DNA of 64,000 nucleotides, taken from the NCBI GenBank assembly GCA_020002185.1, contig CM034534.1, forward strand, positions 30,017,075 to 30,081,074. Reading direction: 5' to 3'. The position numbers were made by a program, and so were the translations under genes. Numbering within the stretch: the first letter of the stretch is position 1; each line of letters begins with the position of its first letter. Under the pieces are notes generated by a model that was not told where the DNA came from, did no database searches, and worked only from the letters and a program-made list of their open reading frames with translations. Origin of the DNA: Paraescarpia echinospica (lineage: Eukaryota > Annelida > Polychaeta > Sabellida > Siboglinidae). Positions 24,303-37,240 of this stretch are shown here, piece after piece.

Positions 24303-25752
24303 TGCGGCCCTAGTAAATCCCTATAGTTATCAATAGGCTGGAAATATGTTTTTCACAGATATGTCTGAAGAAATTGCGGGTGGCATATTCGCAACAACAA
24401 AACAAGACCAAGACAAAAAAAAAAAACATATGTTAATATGTCTTAAAATATCCCACAACAAAAGAACGAAATTTAAGAAAACCTGTCTTTTTACCTTAAA
24501 TGCGAGGACGTGTCACATACTGCACATATATTATTCTGGTAGGTCTTATCAGAGACAAATCAGTGTACGTTAATTAATTTTGCACATGACGCGATAACGA
24601 CGTTATAAATGATACTCCAGAATTAGTTATAGGAAAGGTATTCACTCACAGTTTACGTGGTTCTGCGTATTATGTAAAATTGTCTATTAAAAAAATGTAC
24701 AAGAAACAAATGTACACTATCAAGTTTTTTTGTTAGCAAAACCGGTAAAACTAATAAAATACACATATATGGATATATACATAGTTTTTTTATACAAAAT
24801 TAATGCAGCATGTATGTTTATAATAACAACGCCGAGTTTAAAGTAGTTGTACCCCAAGAGCAATGGTTATACTAGATGCACACATAATGAAGGGAATTCT
24901 TCGTGAGGATTCCCACGCGGGACACCGTGCTGAGGATCCCGGGTGGCTATAAAATATTTACAAATAATATAGTCCTATAACAGCTTATGTACATGCTAGT
25001 TATGCGGCAAATGCCGTCGCGGTAACTCTCTGCAATTGCATGTCAAAGTATATATATATATATATATATACAGGTAAAACTGATTGCTGATATATTAAGA
25101 TTGTCATCGAACATACTAAAACACGTATCACGCAAGTGCAACTGTTAAGCTTCAAAGCGACGATCTTCCCTAACTTCAGGACGGTCAACGACTGGTAAGC
25201 AGAGATCAGCAAGAATGTCGCAGCAATCACGACAATGACGCAGTGTCCACTGCCGTCGCTTCCGCTGCCTCTTTATTGCAGCTTCCGGTCGAATGAACCA
25301 ACACAAAGGGAACGACCTGATTTCGCCGCCGACAAATTGCTGTTAAATTAATTCTATAGAGTAGTTGCGACAATATTTTATGCATGAAACCGCGCCGCGT
25401 CTAATGAAACACTTCTGAAGCGATTGCGTAAATTTAATTTGGGATCAACTGGCAGGCCGCTAGGGAGCGCATGTGGTTGGATTTGGCCGCGTCGTTGTAG
25501 TAGCCGTGAGATTTTCTTTCCAATCAAACATAGTCTATATTAAGGGATGCAGGATTTGACATTGGGACGCGAAGAAATGTCAGTATAAAAAGCTGCTCTG
25601 ATCACGTAAAACGTTATTCCATCAACTTCATGAGGGGACCGGACTCACCGACGGATAGCACGAACAGCTTCGAAAAACTAACCGTGCGTGATTAATTTAA
25701 ATTAATCATATTTCCAGCCTATTGATAACTATAGGGATTTAGTAGGGCCGCA
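24303..25752. mobile_element. 1.45 kb segment bounded by 46-bp inverted repeats (possible non-autonomous DNA element)
   Basis: 24303-24348 and 25707-25752 are reverse complements over 46 bp with one mismatch. The shared sequence begins TGCGGCCCTA and contains AAATCCCTATAGTTATCAAT. Identity stops abruptly on the inner side of both arms. The interior has no transposase-like frame; it holds a (TA)n tract (25050-25072) and a unique GC-richer island (about 25230-25560). I could not find a convincing target-site duplication, so a local inversion or duplication is an alternative. Confidence 0.5.
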
Positions 25753-27110
25753 CTGATTCTATTTTATAAAAACAATTATTTTTGTGAAAATCGTCGAAAT
25801 AACTGTCTTTGTTCGTTAGATCAGGTATAATATTATACATTTGCGAAAGCGCGAATAGCATTATGCTTTAGTATAAAGAGCACAACCAATAATTTAATAG
25901 TTTGGGTTAACCAAATAAATAACAACTATGTACGCATAAGCCGGCATGCCATAGTCGATACTATGCATAAGATTAACGTTTGTTGGAAATGAGTAAAATA
26001 AAAATGTAAATGTTGGCAATTTAAGTTGCTAAGTAGGATAACATTTATCGATAACTCATGCTATATAGTATACCCTATAAAACACTATATGATGGCTTAA
26101 CGTGTTTTATGGGAACACGGTGTGTTTTGAAAGAAGAATGTCTCAAACTGAATATCATGTTTATATGACGTAACAACTTGATAACAGGATTTTGTGTAAT
26201 ATGGTGACTAGGGATGACGGGCTAGCCTTGTTGTTCTTATTTTATTTATTTATTTCTTCCAATTGTACCTACGTCAAGGGGATATACTTGTTTCGTTAGG
26301 TTGCTAAACGACGAGGTCAATGTTCTCAGACAGATAATGGATCAAGTTATATATTTTTTAAATTGTGCTTCATTAAAATTAATTTGGGCTGTCAAGAAGT
26401 TAAAATAAAGTTTACGATAAAAATGACCTAAATTTGTGTTTTTAAACTTACTTTGCCTCCTACTCATTTATTAATATTTATTAATATAATGCTTTAACTC
26501 TAGACAGTTTCCGAAGGTCTGTACATAGGCCCTACTGCCGACCAATCTGCGTTGAATATTTCCAAAGCGTTGTTCGTAACTGAACTGTTTTGTCCACGGA
26601 TCGTTCAGATTTTATATGAAACATTCAAGCAGCAAAGGCAGGAGAGCTAATCGCAAGTTCGTGGACTTACTCCTTCGTGTTTGGTGCACGCAATCAAATC
26701 CTACGAAGACAGCAAGTGGGACGAAGTACAACTCATTCAGTCAACTTCCTGCTAATACAGGTACCATCCGTAATTTGAGAGGATTATTCTGGGTAACTAT
26801 ACTAATACAGAAGCAGTTTTGCGTGCCCGACACATCGGTATCACATCGTGCCGAGTGTAGATGTTAATTTAATGCAATTAAAAGCGATGCGCTCCGCCCA
26901 TAACACGGAGTTTGCAGACGGTGGCGACCACATCTATTTATGGTGGCGGTTTTATTGCTGTTTAACCCCACCGCAGAATTGTACAAACATCGGGCCTTTG
27001 GATTCCACTAGTCAGTCAGTGGTCTCAATCTTGTCGTCCCGTCAACGCCGTAGTTCAACTATGTCGGCCGTTTGTTTTCATCTTGATTTGCCAGTCCGTA
27101 CTATATAACT
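25753..27110. other. Intergenic DNA, no gene seen
   Basis: AT-rich to about 26500, then mixed composition. Short frames at 26616-26867 and 26848-27108 show no motif. Confidence 0.6.
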
Positions 27111-27111
27111 T

Positions 27112-27240
27112 TGTGTGTGTGTGTGTGTGTGAGTGAGTGAGTGAGTGAGTGAGTGAGTGAGTGAGTGAGTGAGTGAGTGAGTGAGTGAGTGAGTGAGTGA
27201 GTGAGTGAGTGAGTGAGTGAGTGAGTGAGTGAGTGAGTGT
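27112..27240. repeat. (GT)n then (GAGT)27 tetranucleotide array
   Basis: About 20 bp of GT followed by about 108 bp of perfect GAGT units. All six frames are open or nearly so, giving spurious LTHS-repeat frames. Confidence 0.97.
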
Positions 27241-29080
27241 ACACATGTGCGCGCGTGCGTGTGTTTGACATAAACATCCAAGCACACACGCATCTACAGA
27301 CGCCCATACACAACTCACTTACCCACACGCATACGCACGTACATGTACGTTCGCACACGCACGCACGCACGCACGCACGAACACGTCACACAGACATTTG
27401 GTAGGACTCAGCCGTCCGACCGGTATGTGATTGACGCACGGATGAGGACCGTCTGTTTGGACGGAAGGATCTTCAGGTCGCAATGCTACACTTGATGGAT
27501 GCCCGACTCAGTAGATTGTTCTGAGAACATAGGCTGGACTCGGTAGATCTTCTAAGCATTTAGCAAAGTAGAAAGGTCCCCCATAAATCGTCTACACATA
27601 AATTGTCTGCGGTAACCGCCACTCGAGTTGTTATTTAAGTGTAACCAAGTTCTTGTAATATCGTGGGGGACGTTGCGAGAGAGAGATCAACTGTGAAAGT
27701 CTCAGAGGCAAGTTCTGGTTAGATATTAAGTTGATTTAGTTTAATACCTATGATGTTAATACGCTAACGTTGCAGCATTCAAAGAGTATCTCATCCGAGG
27801 TGCTGAGGTCCACCCACCTCTTTCTCTGTTCATTCCTTCTGTCAACCGGTGGCCTCTTGTCTACAAATTGGCGATGTATTTGATAAAAAACAAAAACAAA
27901 AAGCACAAATAAAATTGTTAGTTATTTAGAACTTCACTCACGTGTTTGCGATAAGTAGTGTTTTACCGTAAAAACACTACTGCGATATGTTATCCGTTTC
28001 TAGAAGATCTTCCCCTAACAGATATATTTCAGTGGTGGTCAGCAATCTAGATGATGTTATTGTAAATCAGTTTAAGATCAAAATATATTGTCACAATCAA
28101 TACTCATCGGTTGATGTAAGCCGTAGTTAACTAGTATTATCACCAACGACACTGCCTTGTTCTAACAATAAGATTGATTTAACAAGATTCCTAAGTTCTT
28201 AACTCTGTTCGTCATAGTTGGCATTATATGCAACAGCGTTCCCTTGACACATGAACACTAAAGTTGAATAAACCCGGTTTCTTATAGGCTCGTAGATATA
28301 GAGTCCACAACAAGAAACAAAAGCTGAACACGAGTATGCATTTTGTTGAGCAAAACAGTATCGAGAACCAACGGCCCGGGTGTCTGTACTATGAGTCGCA
28401 TTTGTATTAGCATAAAATAAATGTTTGTAATCCTGTATAATATGTATTTTTCTACACACATTATTCAATGCGTATTATTTGTAGCTATATTGTTTAGAAT
28501 ATAACAACATACATATTTATTTATATTTAAAAATATAATTTCCGTTTTTGCTTGTATGATGCACATATGTATTTAATATCGTAAAATCACAAAACAAATA
28601 TTGGTCTTGCAAAATAGTGATTGAAACGAAAATCCACCATTAATATTCCAGAGGACAACTTTTTAACATGCGTTACCATAACATGCACTATGGCGAATAT
28701 GACGTACCCCCCCCCCGTTCGTGGACTCGGTATTACTATAGCTGTGTCGATTGTTCACGCGTTCAGAAAGAGCCATAGCATTTGACACGCGGTCTGAATT
28801 TTTGCGGTTGTCTTATTGGATTTTGCAGCTGCACGATTAAATAAAATTATATCCGGTCGGATTCCTACGGAATATATATGGCACGCACCTGCACGCGCTG
28901 ACTAAGCGCCGATTTCACAACTCCAACGATACTCGGTGAATTGTTAAAAAGAAAGTGGTGATAGATCATGGTAACTCGGCAAACCACGGTGTCGAATCGC
29001 GTGATATCAACGTGACAGACATATGACTAACAACTGCAGATGTGATAGTATATAGGCATCGGAAAGTGGTTAATATTGAG
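27241..29080. other. Intergenic DNA, no gene seen
   Basis: Mixed sequence. It contains a CACG-rich tract at 27355-27380, a local imperfect duplication around GACTC(A/G)GTAGAT (27505-27550) and a C10 run near 28708. No supported coding region. Confidence 0.55.
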
Positions 29081-29083
29081 GTC

Positions 29084-29560
29084 CACCAAAATCCCTCAAC
29101 TGCACCCGCTTTAGGCTCACTAAAAGCTTCCAACTGCACCTGCTTGAGGCTCACTAAAAAACTTCCAACTGCACCTGCTTGAGGCTCACTAAAAAACTTC
29201 CAACTGCACCTGCTTGAGGCTCACCAAAAAACTTCCAACTGCACCTGCCTGAGGCTCACCAAAAAATTTCCAACTGCACCTGCTTGAGGCTCACTAAAAA
29301 ACTTCCAACTGCACCTGCTTGAGGCTCACCAAAAAACTTCCAACTGCACCTGCTTGAGGCTCACCAAAAAACTTCCTACTGCACCTGCTTGAGGCTCACC
29401 AAAAAACTTCCAACTGCACCTGCTTGAGGCTCACCAAAAAACTTCCAACTGCACCTGCTTGAGGCTCACCAAAAAACTTCCAACTGCACCTGCCTGAGGC
29501 TCACTAAAAAACTTCCAACTGCACCGCTGTAGTATATTGAGGCTCACCATAAACCTCCAA
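29084..29560. repeat. 35-bp minisatellite, about 13 copies
   Basis: Unit ACTTCCAACTGCACCTGCTT followed by GAGGCTCACCAAAAA. Copies are nearly identical in the centre and diverge at both ends. The only recurrent change is CACC/CACT before the A-run. The same unit, heavily diverged, is recognisable at 41535-41705, so the array probably arose inside a dispersed repeat. The repeats are contiguous with no distinct spacers. Confidence 0.95.
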
Positions 29561-29606
29561 GTGCACTCCCTTTGACCAAATGCCCCGCGCTTATGACGCA
29601 TATGGT

Positions 29607-29640
<34 letters not shown>

Positions 29641-30119
29641 GTATATAAGGTGTACTACTTTTCAAATTAAATAACTTTCAACATCAAAATAACACAAATA
29701 AGCAACATATTCTAAGCAACACGTTATACGTTACTTGTTTGAATATAGTATGTGTTGGTTGTCAATCACTACCAATATATGAAATATGATCAAATATAAT
29801 AAGATACAGCGGGATTATGATTTTACACTCTAAACTATATAAACAAACCAAACATTCAACAACAATGATTTCATTATTTTATGAAAATGTTCGTGGTGTA
29901 ACGCCGTTTAGGCAACCTCCGCCTATATTGTTATAATATTTATAATTATTCTGTATATATTCTGCTGATTAATCGTCGTATACCTGCATATATTGTGCAT
30001 TACATACTTCTGAATGTCCTCTGAGCTGAAATCTTATAATTTGGTTTTAATGAATATATTGAATTCGAAGACCGATTCTTTTCTCCATTAAATGGTATGT
30101 TTAAATACTACACGTAGAA
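29561..30119. other. Intergenic DNA with a (TA)n tract
   Basis: (TA)n at 29608-29640, otherwise AT-rich with no feature I can support. Confidence 0.6.
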
Positions 30120-30700
30120 AAGTCAGGAAGCGATTATTTAATTGCCAGACGCCGGTGCCACGCTCAATCTAACAAGTTCATTTGCAGAATGAAATCGAAA
30201 CGGCGGCTTCTATTGATCAAAACTACTGTATGCTCAACAGTTTTTAATCCGGAAAATGAACGCGGGATTCGATAGCCGTAATGGCGGATGGACTGCGCCG
30301 ACGCGTGCGAATTGCCTGATTAAAGATGATTAAATGCATCTTTGCCTCGTAGCCGTTCTGTAAGTTACGCCCTGCGCCGGATTTAATTAATTTGGCCAGC
30401 GTCGTGAATTGTACGCGTGCGCATGGCTGCGTGCGCACAGGAGTGTTTTACCAGCGAGAAAGTTGAAATGAATGAGTCAGAAAGAGCTTGCATTAATTAA
30501 CGACTTGGATAATAGAAACGGCAAGAGGGAACAGATGGGCGATAATGAGGGCGTGACATGCAACGCTCTCTTTGACCTGCGAATTGTTGGATCGATTGCC
30601 ATATACAGAGCTTCATAAACCAGGTGTTTTTATTTAATTTTGTTAATGCGATTTCGTGATGGCGTTGTATTCGACGATACAAAGTGTGACACTGAGACGC
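30120..30700. promoter_or_regulatory. Candidate cis-regulatory island upstream of Nkx6
   Basis: About 580 bp of unique sequence with many homeodomain cores (ATTTAATTGCC near 30137, GATTAAAGATGATTAAATGC near 30319, TTTAATTAATTTGGCC near 30380, GCATTAATTAACG near 30490, TTTAATTTTG near 30635). It is bracketed by repeats. No coding similarity. Regulatory role is inferred. Confidence 0.32.
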
Positions 30701-30719
30701 TATTGGTAATGGCGTAACG

Positions 30720-30786
30720 ATGGTGATGATGAAGACGGTAATGACGATGGTGGCGACGGTGATGGTGATGATGATGATGATGATAA
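30720..30786. repeat. Imperfect (GATGGT/GAT)n tract
   Basis: GATGRT-type triplets leading toward the large trinucleotide array. Confidence 0.85.
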
Positions 30787-30894
30787 AATTAACAGTAATG
30801 AATCAGAATGATCAAACAAAACACACCGCCACCGCGAGTTTCAACATATCCACCGCCAAAACTACGACTATCACCAATAACATAATCATCATCA

Positions 30895-31105
30895 TCATAA
30901 ACTACTACAACTACTACAACTACTACAACTACTACTACTATTATTATTATTATTATTATTACTACTACTACTATCACTACTACCACTACTAGCACCACTA
31001 CTACTATTATTATTACCAATACTACTACCACTACAACTACCATTATTATTATTACTACTACTACTACTACTACTGCTATGACTACTACTAATACTGCTGC
31101 TGCTG

Positions 31106-31145
<40 letters not shown>

Positions 31146-31250
31146 CACTACTACTATCACTACTATTACTACTACTACTATTAATATTACTACTACAACT
31201 ACTACAACTACTACCACCAACACTACTACTACTACTACTACTACTACTAT

Positions 31251-31298
<48 letters not shown>

Positions 31299-31343
31299 CA
31301 CTACTACTACCACCACTACTACTACCATTACTACCACTACTAT

Positions 31344-31375
<32 letters not shown>

Positions 31376-31672
31376 TTACTAATACTACTACTACCACTAC
31401 TACTACCACTACTACTACTATTACTACTGCTACTACCACTACCACTACTACTATTACTACTACTACTACCACTACTACTACCACCACTACTACTACTATT
31501 ACTACTACTACTACAACTACTACTACCACCACTACCACTACTATTACTACTACTACTACCACTACTACCACCACTACTACTACTATTACTATTATTACTA
31601 CCTCAACTACTACCACTACTACTACCACCACTACTACTACCACCACTGCTACTACCATTACTACTACTACTG

Positions 31673-31726
<54 letters not shown>

Positions 31727-31750
31727 GTACTACTACTACTACTACTATAA
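30895..31750. repeat. ACT trinucleotide array, about 0.86 kb
   Basis: Dominated by ACT triplets with interspersed ATT, ACC, GCT and AAT variants that keep the 3-bp register for the whole length. It yields a 233-codon poly-Thr frame on the plus strand and a 335-codon poly-Val frame on the minus strand. Neither has a domain, a flanking coding context or a Met-proximal unique region, so I do not call a gene. Confidence 0.97.
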
Positions 31751-32449
31751 CAAGAAGTAGAAGAACAACAAAATTGTGAAGAGTTAACGAAAACACTTTT
31801 GTGTAAAGAACGCAATATTTGCGTCACGGTTGTCCTTTTTTTTAACACAAAAAATCACACCTGGTTATGGCCGACACTCGGACTACGGGCCGTGATCACG
31901 CTGAACGAAAACAGCAGACGATGCACGACACAACTCGGAACGACATATTAATCACGTGTAACGAGATTAACGCCACGTGGTGAACACTGTACCGTGTCCG
32001 CCGATAAGGTACGCGTGGATAAACGGGTCGGACGTAATTTGTTATCATGCCTGATAACGCCACGTCAGTGTACACAGGTGCCAAGTTTATCTTCTACGAG
32101 AAAGAAATCGTCACTCAACGCGTGCCACAGTTTGCATGTTTAAACGCATTATATCAATGTGCACAGCGCGTTCGTGACTTTTTTACACGTGAGCTGCCAC
32201 GCAGGCGCTACAATACGTACCTACTGCATTCAATCAATCATCGATTTGAGGACATTGTGTCAAATCGTGGCATCATCTTTACAGTTATTGCGTCGATTTG
32301 TTTTATTAATGTACATTTCTGCGTTTACGTATTTTTCGTTATTATTATTACTGTGTATCCGCCGCATTGAATAATAAGGAACGCAGGATATAAATTGAAC
32401 GCACAAACATTATAATATTGTTCTGTTTTACGAAATATAAAAGCCTGTA
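31751..32449. other. Intergenic DNA, no gene seen
   Basis: CpG-containing unique sequence between the ACT array and the next LINE. The 107-codon plus-strand frame at 32047-32370 has no recognisable motif. Confidence 0.55.
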
Positions 32450-32506
<57 letters not shown>

Positions 32507-34230
32507 AGTCTCACTCCACGTATACATGCATTAAAATAGAACACAAATAAATATATTACATTCAAAGTTAGCCCTGTATACAAAGACCACTCAAAAAGAG
32601 TTATGAGAGACTTGTAAAAACAAAAATGTACAAATAAAAACAGTAATAATTTAATAAACATGTGCTATTATTTTGTTGTATTGTGTAATCTTGTGTGCAG
32701 TATTTTTTGGAGGATGCTGGCAGTTTTACTTGTTATATTGTCATTACTCAATAAATATACACATTTATCTTGATCATTCATACTGGAAAAAGCTGGGTCA
32801 TTAATTGTTGCATAGCCTATTAGACCTTTTCGTTCGTTAAAATATAAAAGGCATTTCATTAAAACGTGAAACTCATTTTATATTTCATTCGTGCAATTAT
32901 AACACGTCCTAGCTTCAGGTGGGGGGTAATTTCGTTCAAAACGTCCAGTTTCAATTCTGATTGGTGCCACGCCACATCGAAATTTTGCAAGTGCTGATCG
33001 ATTACTTCTAGGCATAATTTTTTTAACATAATGCTTAGTTATAAATTTTGTTTTGAACTGTTTATAAGTTCTTAGTTTATTTCTACTACCATTTCTACCC
33101 TCTTCTCTATTTATAATATGAAGCCATTGCTGTTCCTGTAATACAGACAGGCAAACATATGTGTGTTCTATTGTAGCCTCATGGTCTCTTATACTAGTAA
33201 GATTATGCATATTTAAGTCATTATAACGATGGTATACTTCGTAGCTCCAATTTCATTTCCAACTTTCCATCATCCATAGAAACACACGTTTTGTCACTCT
33301 AGATACATCCATATTGATCAAACGACACCAGAGCCTTGTAACAGATAGCCATTGTTGGTGAGTCGGGGTTTTCCACCCCATTTCACCCTGTACTGCTGCT
33401 GATGGGGTACACTTACCCACACCTAGGACAAATTATGTATGCTATTTATGACCGAATATTCTTTTGTACCCCACACAGCAGAACCATAGTTAATAACGAG
33501 GAACACCATACCATCGTATAGTTTTGTAAAACAGTTAAAAGGCATTCCTACATTACACTTCGTCTTAGCTATTAACAAACCCAGAGCTCTGTTCGCCGTA
33601 GTAGCTACTGTTTTACCATCACCTTATAATCAAGGTATTCAGTTAAACTCAAACCTAAATATTTATACTTATTTACGATGCATATGCTTTGGTCACCTAG
33701 TAGAAAATCGTAAGTAGTCTCAGATATCGATGGATTACGAAAATGTACAATTTGAGTTTTGTCTTTGTTAATAGACATGCCCCAGTCATTGCACCATTTC
33801 CAGATAACATTTAGCAATGTCTGCAGTTCTTCTGCAGATTCGGCCAGCAACACAATGTCATCTGCGTATGCTAACATTGTAACAATTTCGTCTCCGATCT
33901 TAACGATCTTTACCCGTCCCTTTCAATTCAGCTGATAAATCGTTTATAAACATATTGAACATGATAGGTGATATAACACATCTCTGCTTAAGCCCGCATT
34001 CAACATTGAACCAGTCAAACTTTAAGTTGTTGACCCTAACACAACATTTGTAATCAACATATAATGATTTCAAAGCCTCAAGCATGTTTCCTTGTATATT
34101 AAAGTTCCTAATGTTTTTCCAGAGGAAATTTCTATTGATACGGTCATAAGCTTTACTAAAATCTACGAAACATGCAAACGTTTGCTGTCGGCATTTCTTT
34201 CTAGTAGTATATGCAATAAACAAGTTAAAA
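32450..34230 (-). mobile_element. Non-LTR retrotransposon (LINE) remnant, 5'-truncated
   Basis: Minus-strand RT fragments. At 34223-33900 there is FVDFSKAYDRINR (motif A) and GLKQRCVISPIMFNMFINDL (motif B, with R in place of the usual G). At 33890-33605 there is LAYADDIVLLAES (motif C, YADD) followed by KYKYLGLSL. Around 33210-32668 lies the C-terminal region, with a KFRCGVAPIRIETGRF segment and a Cys-rich stretch (ARTCYNCTNE). Several stops and frameshifts break the frame. The 3' end on this strand runs into a (CTA)n tract at 32502-32450, which may be its tail. No endonuclease region is present. The 5' end is cut at the 34.24 kb microsatellite. Clade not assigned. Confidence 0.85.
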
Positions 34231-34239
34231 ACTGCCGTT

Positions 34240-34600
34240 ATATATATATATATACGTTTGCGTGCGTGCGTGTGCGCGTGTGTGTGCGTGCGTTTATGTG
34301 CTTTTATGTGTGTTTGTGTGAGCGCGCGTGCGTGCGCATGTATGTACGCGTATGTATGTGCGTATGCGCGAGCGCGTGTGGACGGTGTGCGGATGCGCGC
34401 GGACGCGTGTGGCCGTTTTCGCGTGCGCGCATGTGCGTTAGCGTATGTGTGCGCGCGTGTGACTGTATGTGCGCGCGTGTGACCGTATGTGCGTGTGTGT
34501 GTGTGTGTGCATGAGTGCTTGCGTCGGTGCGTGCGTGCGTGTGTGTGTGTATGTGTATGTGTGTGTGTGCGTGCGTGCGTGCGTGCGTGCGTGCGTTATT
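34240..34600. repeat. (TA)n then (GT/GC)n-rich tract
   Basis: Long imperfect alternating GT/GC sequence with TATG, CGTG and TGCG units. It abuts the truncated end of the LINE remnant. Confidence 0.93.
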
Positions 34601-35590
34601 TTATTGTCTGTATCAGGATGTGGGTAGGGCATATCCGCAAACGTGACTCTTTGAGTCACTTGACTCGATGCACCCGGGCAGAGTAGTCAACAGTTCCACA
34701 AACCCACAGCTAACTTGCCGACAGTAACTCTCTTTGATTTACTGCTTTGTTGCATGTTCTGTTTTTATATATCTCTTTGGTTTTATCGTAAAATCATGTT
34801 ATACAGTAAAAAAGTATATATTATCACGTTATGTATTTTAGCGAACCATTAATTTGCTTTTCGTGAAATGTGATTGTTTCGGGAGGAAAAGGTCTGTTTG
34901 TTTCCGAGCTCGGTATTTTTTGGGGAGTAACAACTATTAGGCGATTTTAGTAAACACTGGATTGTTGAATTAAGAAGTTGTTTCTGCGGCATTAAAACAT
35001 ATTTGAGCAGCACGTATGCTAGACTACATATAGTTTATATTGTATATCACGATCTTACAAAACAAACCAACGGACAACTTCTCTTTAATAGTAATTATTT
35101 TAATACAGCTACCTGCGGAAATAGTGCACAACAGAACAACAAATCATCTGATGAAAATATTTATATTTCACCAATAAATTAAGATCAATTGGCCTAAAGC
35201 GATTTCTATATATGTCGAAAAGCTGATATTTTAATTTATCCACAAAATCGTGAATTTAAAAAAATCAGACAGAACATGCTTTACATAATATTGTTAATCA
35301 ACGAAATTATATCAATACTGATCAATAATTTTTGTACAATGTCCCATAATTAATCGCTCAGTTAAACAATTTAACAGTTATGTATTCCCTTTAATTGAAG
35401 ATGAAGATGCACACGGTATAATGTAATTGGAGTTTGTGGAATGACCTACGGACATTCCGGATGACCACTGTGGTAAATAAACACTCCTGGTTTATGATAA
35501 TTTCAAAATTATTAACCGGGTCAGTGAAGTTCAAACACACACTAAGGTTCATCCAAGTAAAGATGCTTAACATATAATGGCTGCCATAGA
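34601..35590. other. Intergenic DNA, no gene seen
   Basis: AT-rich; no motif, repeat or frame I can support. Confidence 0.6.
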
Positions 35591-35593
35591 ACG

Positions 35594-35599
35594 GTGTGT

Positions 35600-35680
<81 letters not shown>

Positions 35681-35699
35681 CGTGCGTGCGTGTATGTGC
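35594..35699. repeat. (GT)n microsatellite
   Basis: Pure GT for most of its length, ending in GCGTG units. Confidence 0.97.
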
Positions 35700-36229
35700 A
35701 TGATCCTGTTCGTGTACGTGTGTGGGTGGCGTTATATTAGCTGTAACAGTATTTCATTACATGGCATAATCACATAATCACAACTTTTAAGTGATACAAT
35801 AATTATAACATGTTTTGATGGAAAATTGCTATTATTGCATTTTATCACATAACGTGTAAACAACGTTTCCTTGCCAGTTTCACACTCAGATTGTAACTGG
35901 TGATATTGAATATTGTATGGTTATTGCAATTGACAATCCGTTCATCTAATTAACGTATCAATGTGTGTTTGCCGTTTCTCTAAAACACCATGCATATTCA
36001 CGCTGCAAATTTTAAATGTTTCGTTTAACGCAACCACGAACTATGCTGTCTTATATTTGTTTCATATATATACTACAGTACTTGAATCCTATCTCCAGAC
36101 AACAGAATATGTCAAATGACCAGCACGTTAGATAAATCGCCTTATCTCCCGTCACCTGTCCGGTGCATGGCGAGTCTTTGAAAAAGCTATCCGTATCACT
36201 TAAATCCCATGTCCACTCCGTGTAGCGTC

Positions 36230-36600
36230 CGGATCACTGTGTGCGTAATAGCAACGTCATTTGTCGTCTCGTTGCGGTTTTGCTCGCGGAGTCTCCGCTT
36301 AATTTATCGCCAGGCGTTTCCACCGCACACCTGCGTCGTCTGACGTCGAAATGGTCGAGGAAATCTCCGAGATTGATTGTCGTCGACGACAATGCGGTCC
36401 TTAACGCAAACAGCGCTCAATTGGCTGGCTTGTACCGCACTTTCTGGCGCAGTCGACTGTGAAATGACCGGGCAGCTTTAATGGGAGCAGGCAATCGCCG
36501 AGGAATTCACCGAGTTGATCGAGTCGGCCGGGTGTCAATAATTAAAGGGGCCGATTGTGTTGCTCCGGCCACTGACCGATAATTTAGGTTGACCGAAACT
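36230..36600. promoter_or_regulatory. Candidate regulatory island with an 18-bp palindrome
   Basis: CpG-rich unique stretch in AT-rich surroundings. It contains the perfect palindrome ATTGTCGTCGACGACAAT (36376-36393), which places two inverted SOX-type ATTGT/ACAAT half-sites face to face. TCAATAATTAAAGGGGCCG lies near 36534. A 73-codon frame across it has no motif. Confidence 0.3.
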
Positions 36601-37095
36601 TCAGCTTGCTGCGTTACCCAAGTATCTCAGAAGGGCGGGTTATACATAAATATACAAATAAAAAAAAAATGCTGGATTTTTTATAAGACAAAGGCTGCCT
36701 TGTCCTTTTCCAATATGTGTTTTGCTCTGGTGGCCATCTTGGTAAATCTGGTTATGTCTAGTCAAGTAAAATCTGGTTAAATCTGGCTAAATATGGTTAA
36801 ATATTTCAGCAGGCTATAACTAGCCGTTTGTTACCACGTTGACAAGTATATTTTTCTACAATATTTAGATGATTTTTGTTAAATACAGTTTGTTTTAATA
36901 AGCTTAAATACCACAAACGGTTCCTAATGCTTCACTTACATACGACGCAGCAAGCATGCGTTATATCGGAGTGTCTACGTGGAAATTTGTAACACATGCT
37001 TCAAAAAATATTTTTCGCATAACAAAAATATGTCATTCGCTTCCAAAACCTTATGTGATAACACGTACGTGTTTAGATGTCCTACATATCATATA

Positions 37096-37240
37096 GTAGG
37101 GGGGTTGAATGCTTCCACGAGAAGTGAAGATGGTGTTCGAATGAACATGTCTGCCGGGGGTAACGGGTAAAGGGCTCGTGTGTTTAGGGGTCATAGTAGT
37201 GTTGACCTTCCTGTTGTTTTAAAGAAAAAACATAGCACCT
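37096..37240 (+). mobile_element. Diverged SINE body fragment
   Basis: Matches the core of the SINE at 39575-39836: GAATGCTTCCACGAGAAGT, GATGGTGTTCGAATGAAC and GTCTGCCGG in order. The head and most of the tail are missing or unrecognisable. Confidence 0.6.

Noticed and set aside
29084..29560. CRISPR array
   Set aside because: The units are contiguous 35-mers with no variable spacers, and this is animal DNA. It is a minisatellite.
30789..31796. 335-codon poly-Val frame (minus) and 233-codon poly-Thr frame (plus)
   Set aside because: Both are pure translations of the ACT trinucleotide array with no unique domain. They reflect the repeat, not a gene.
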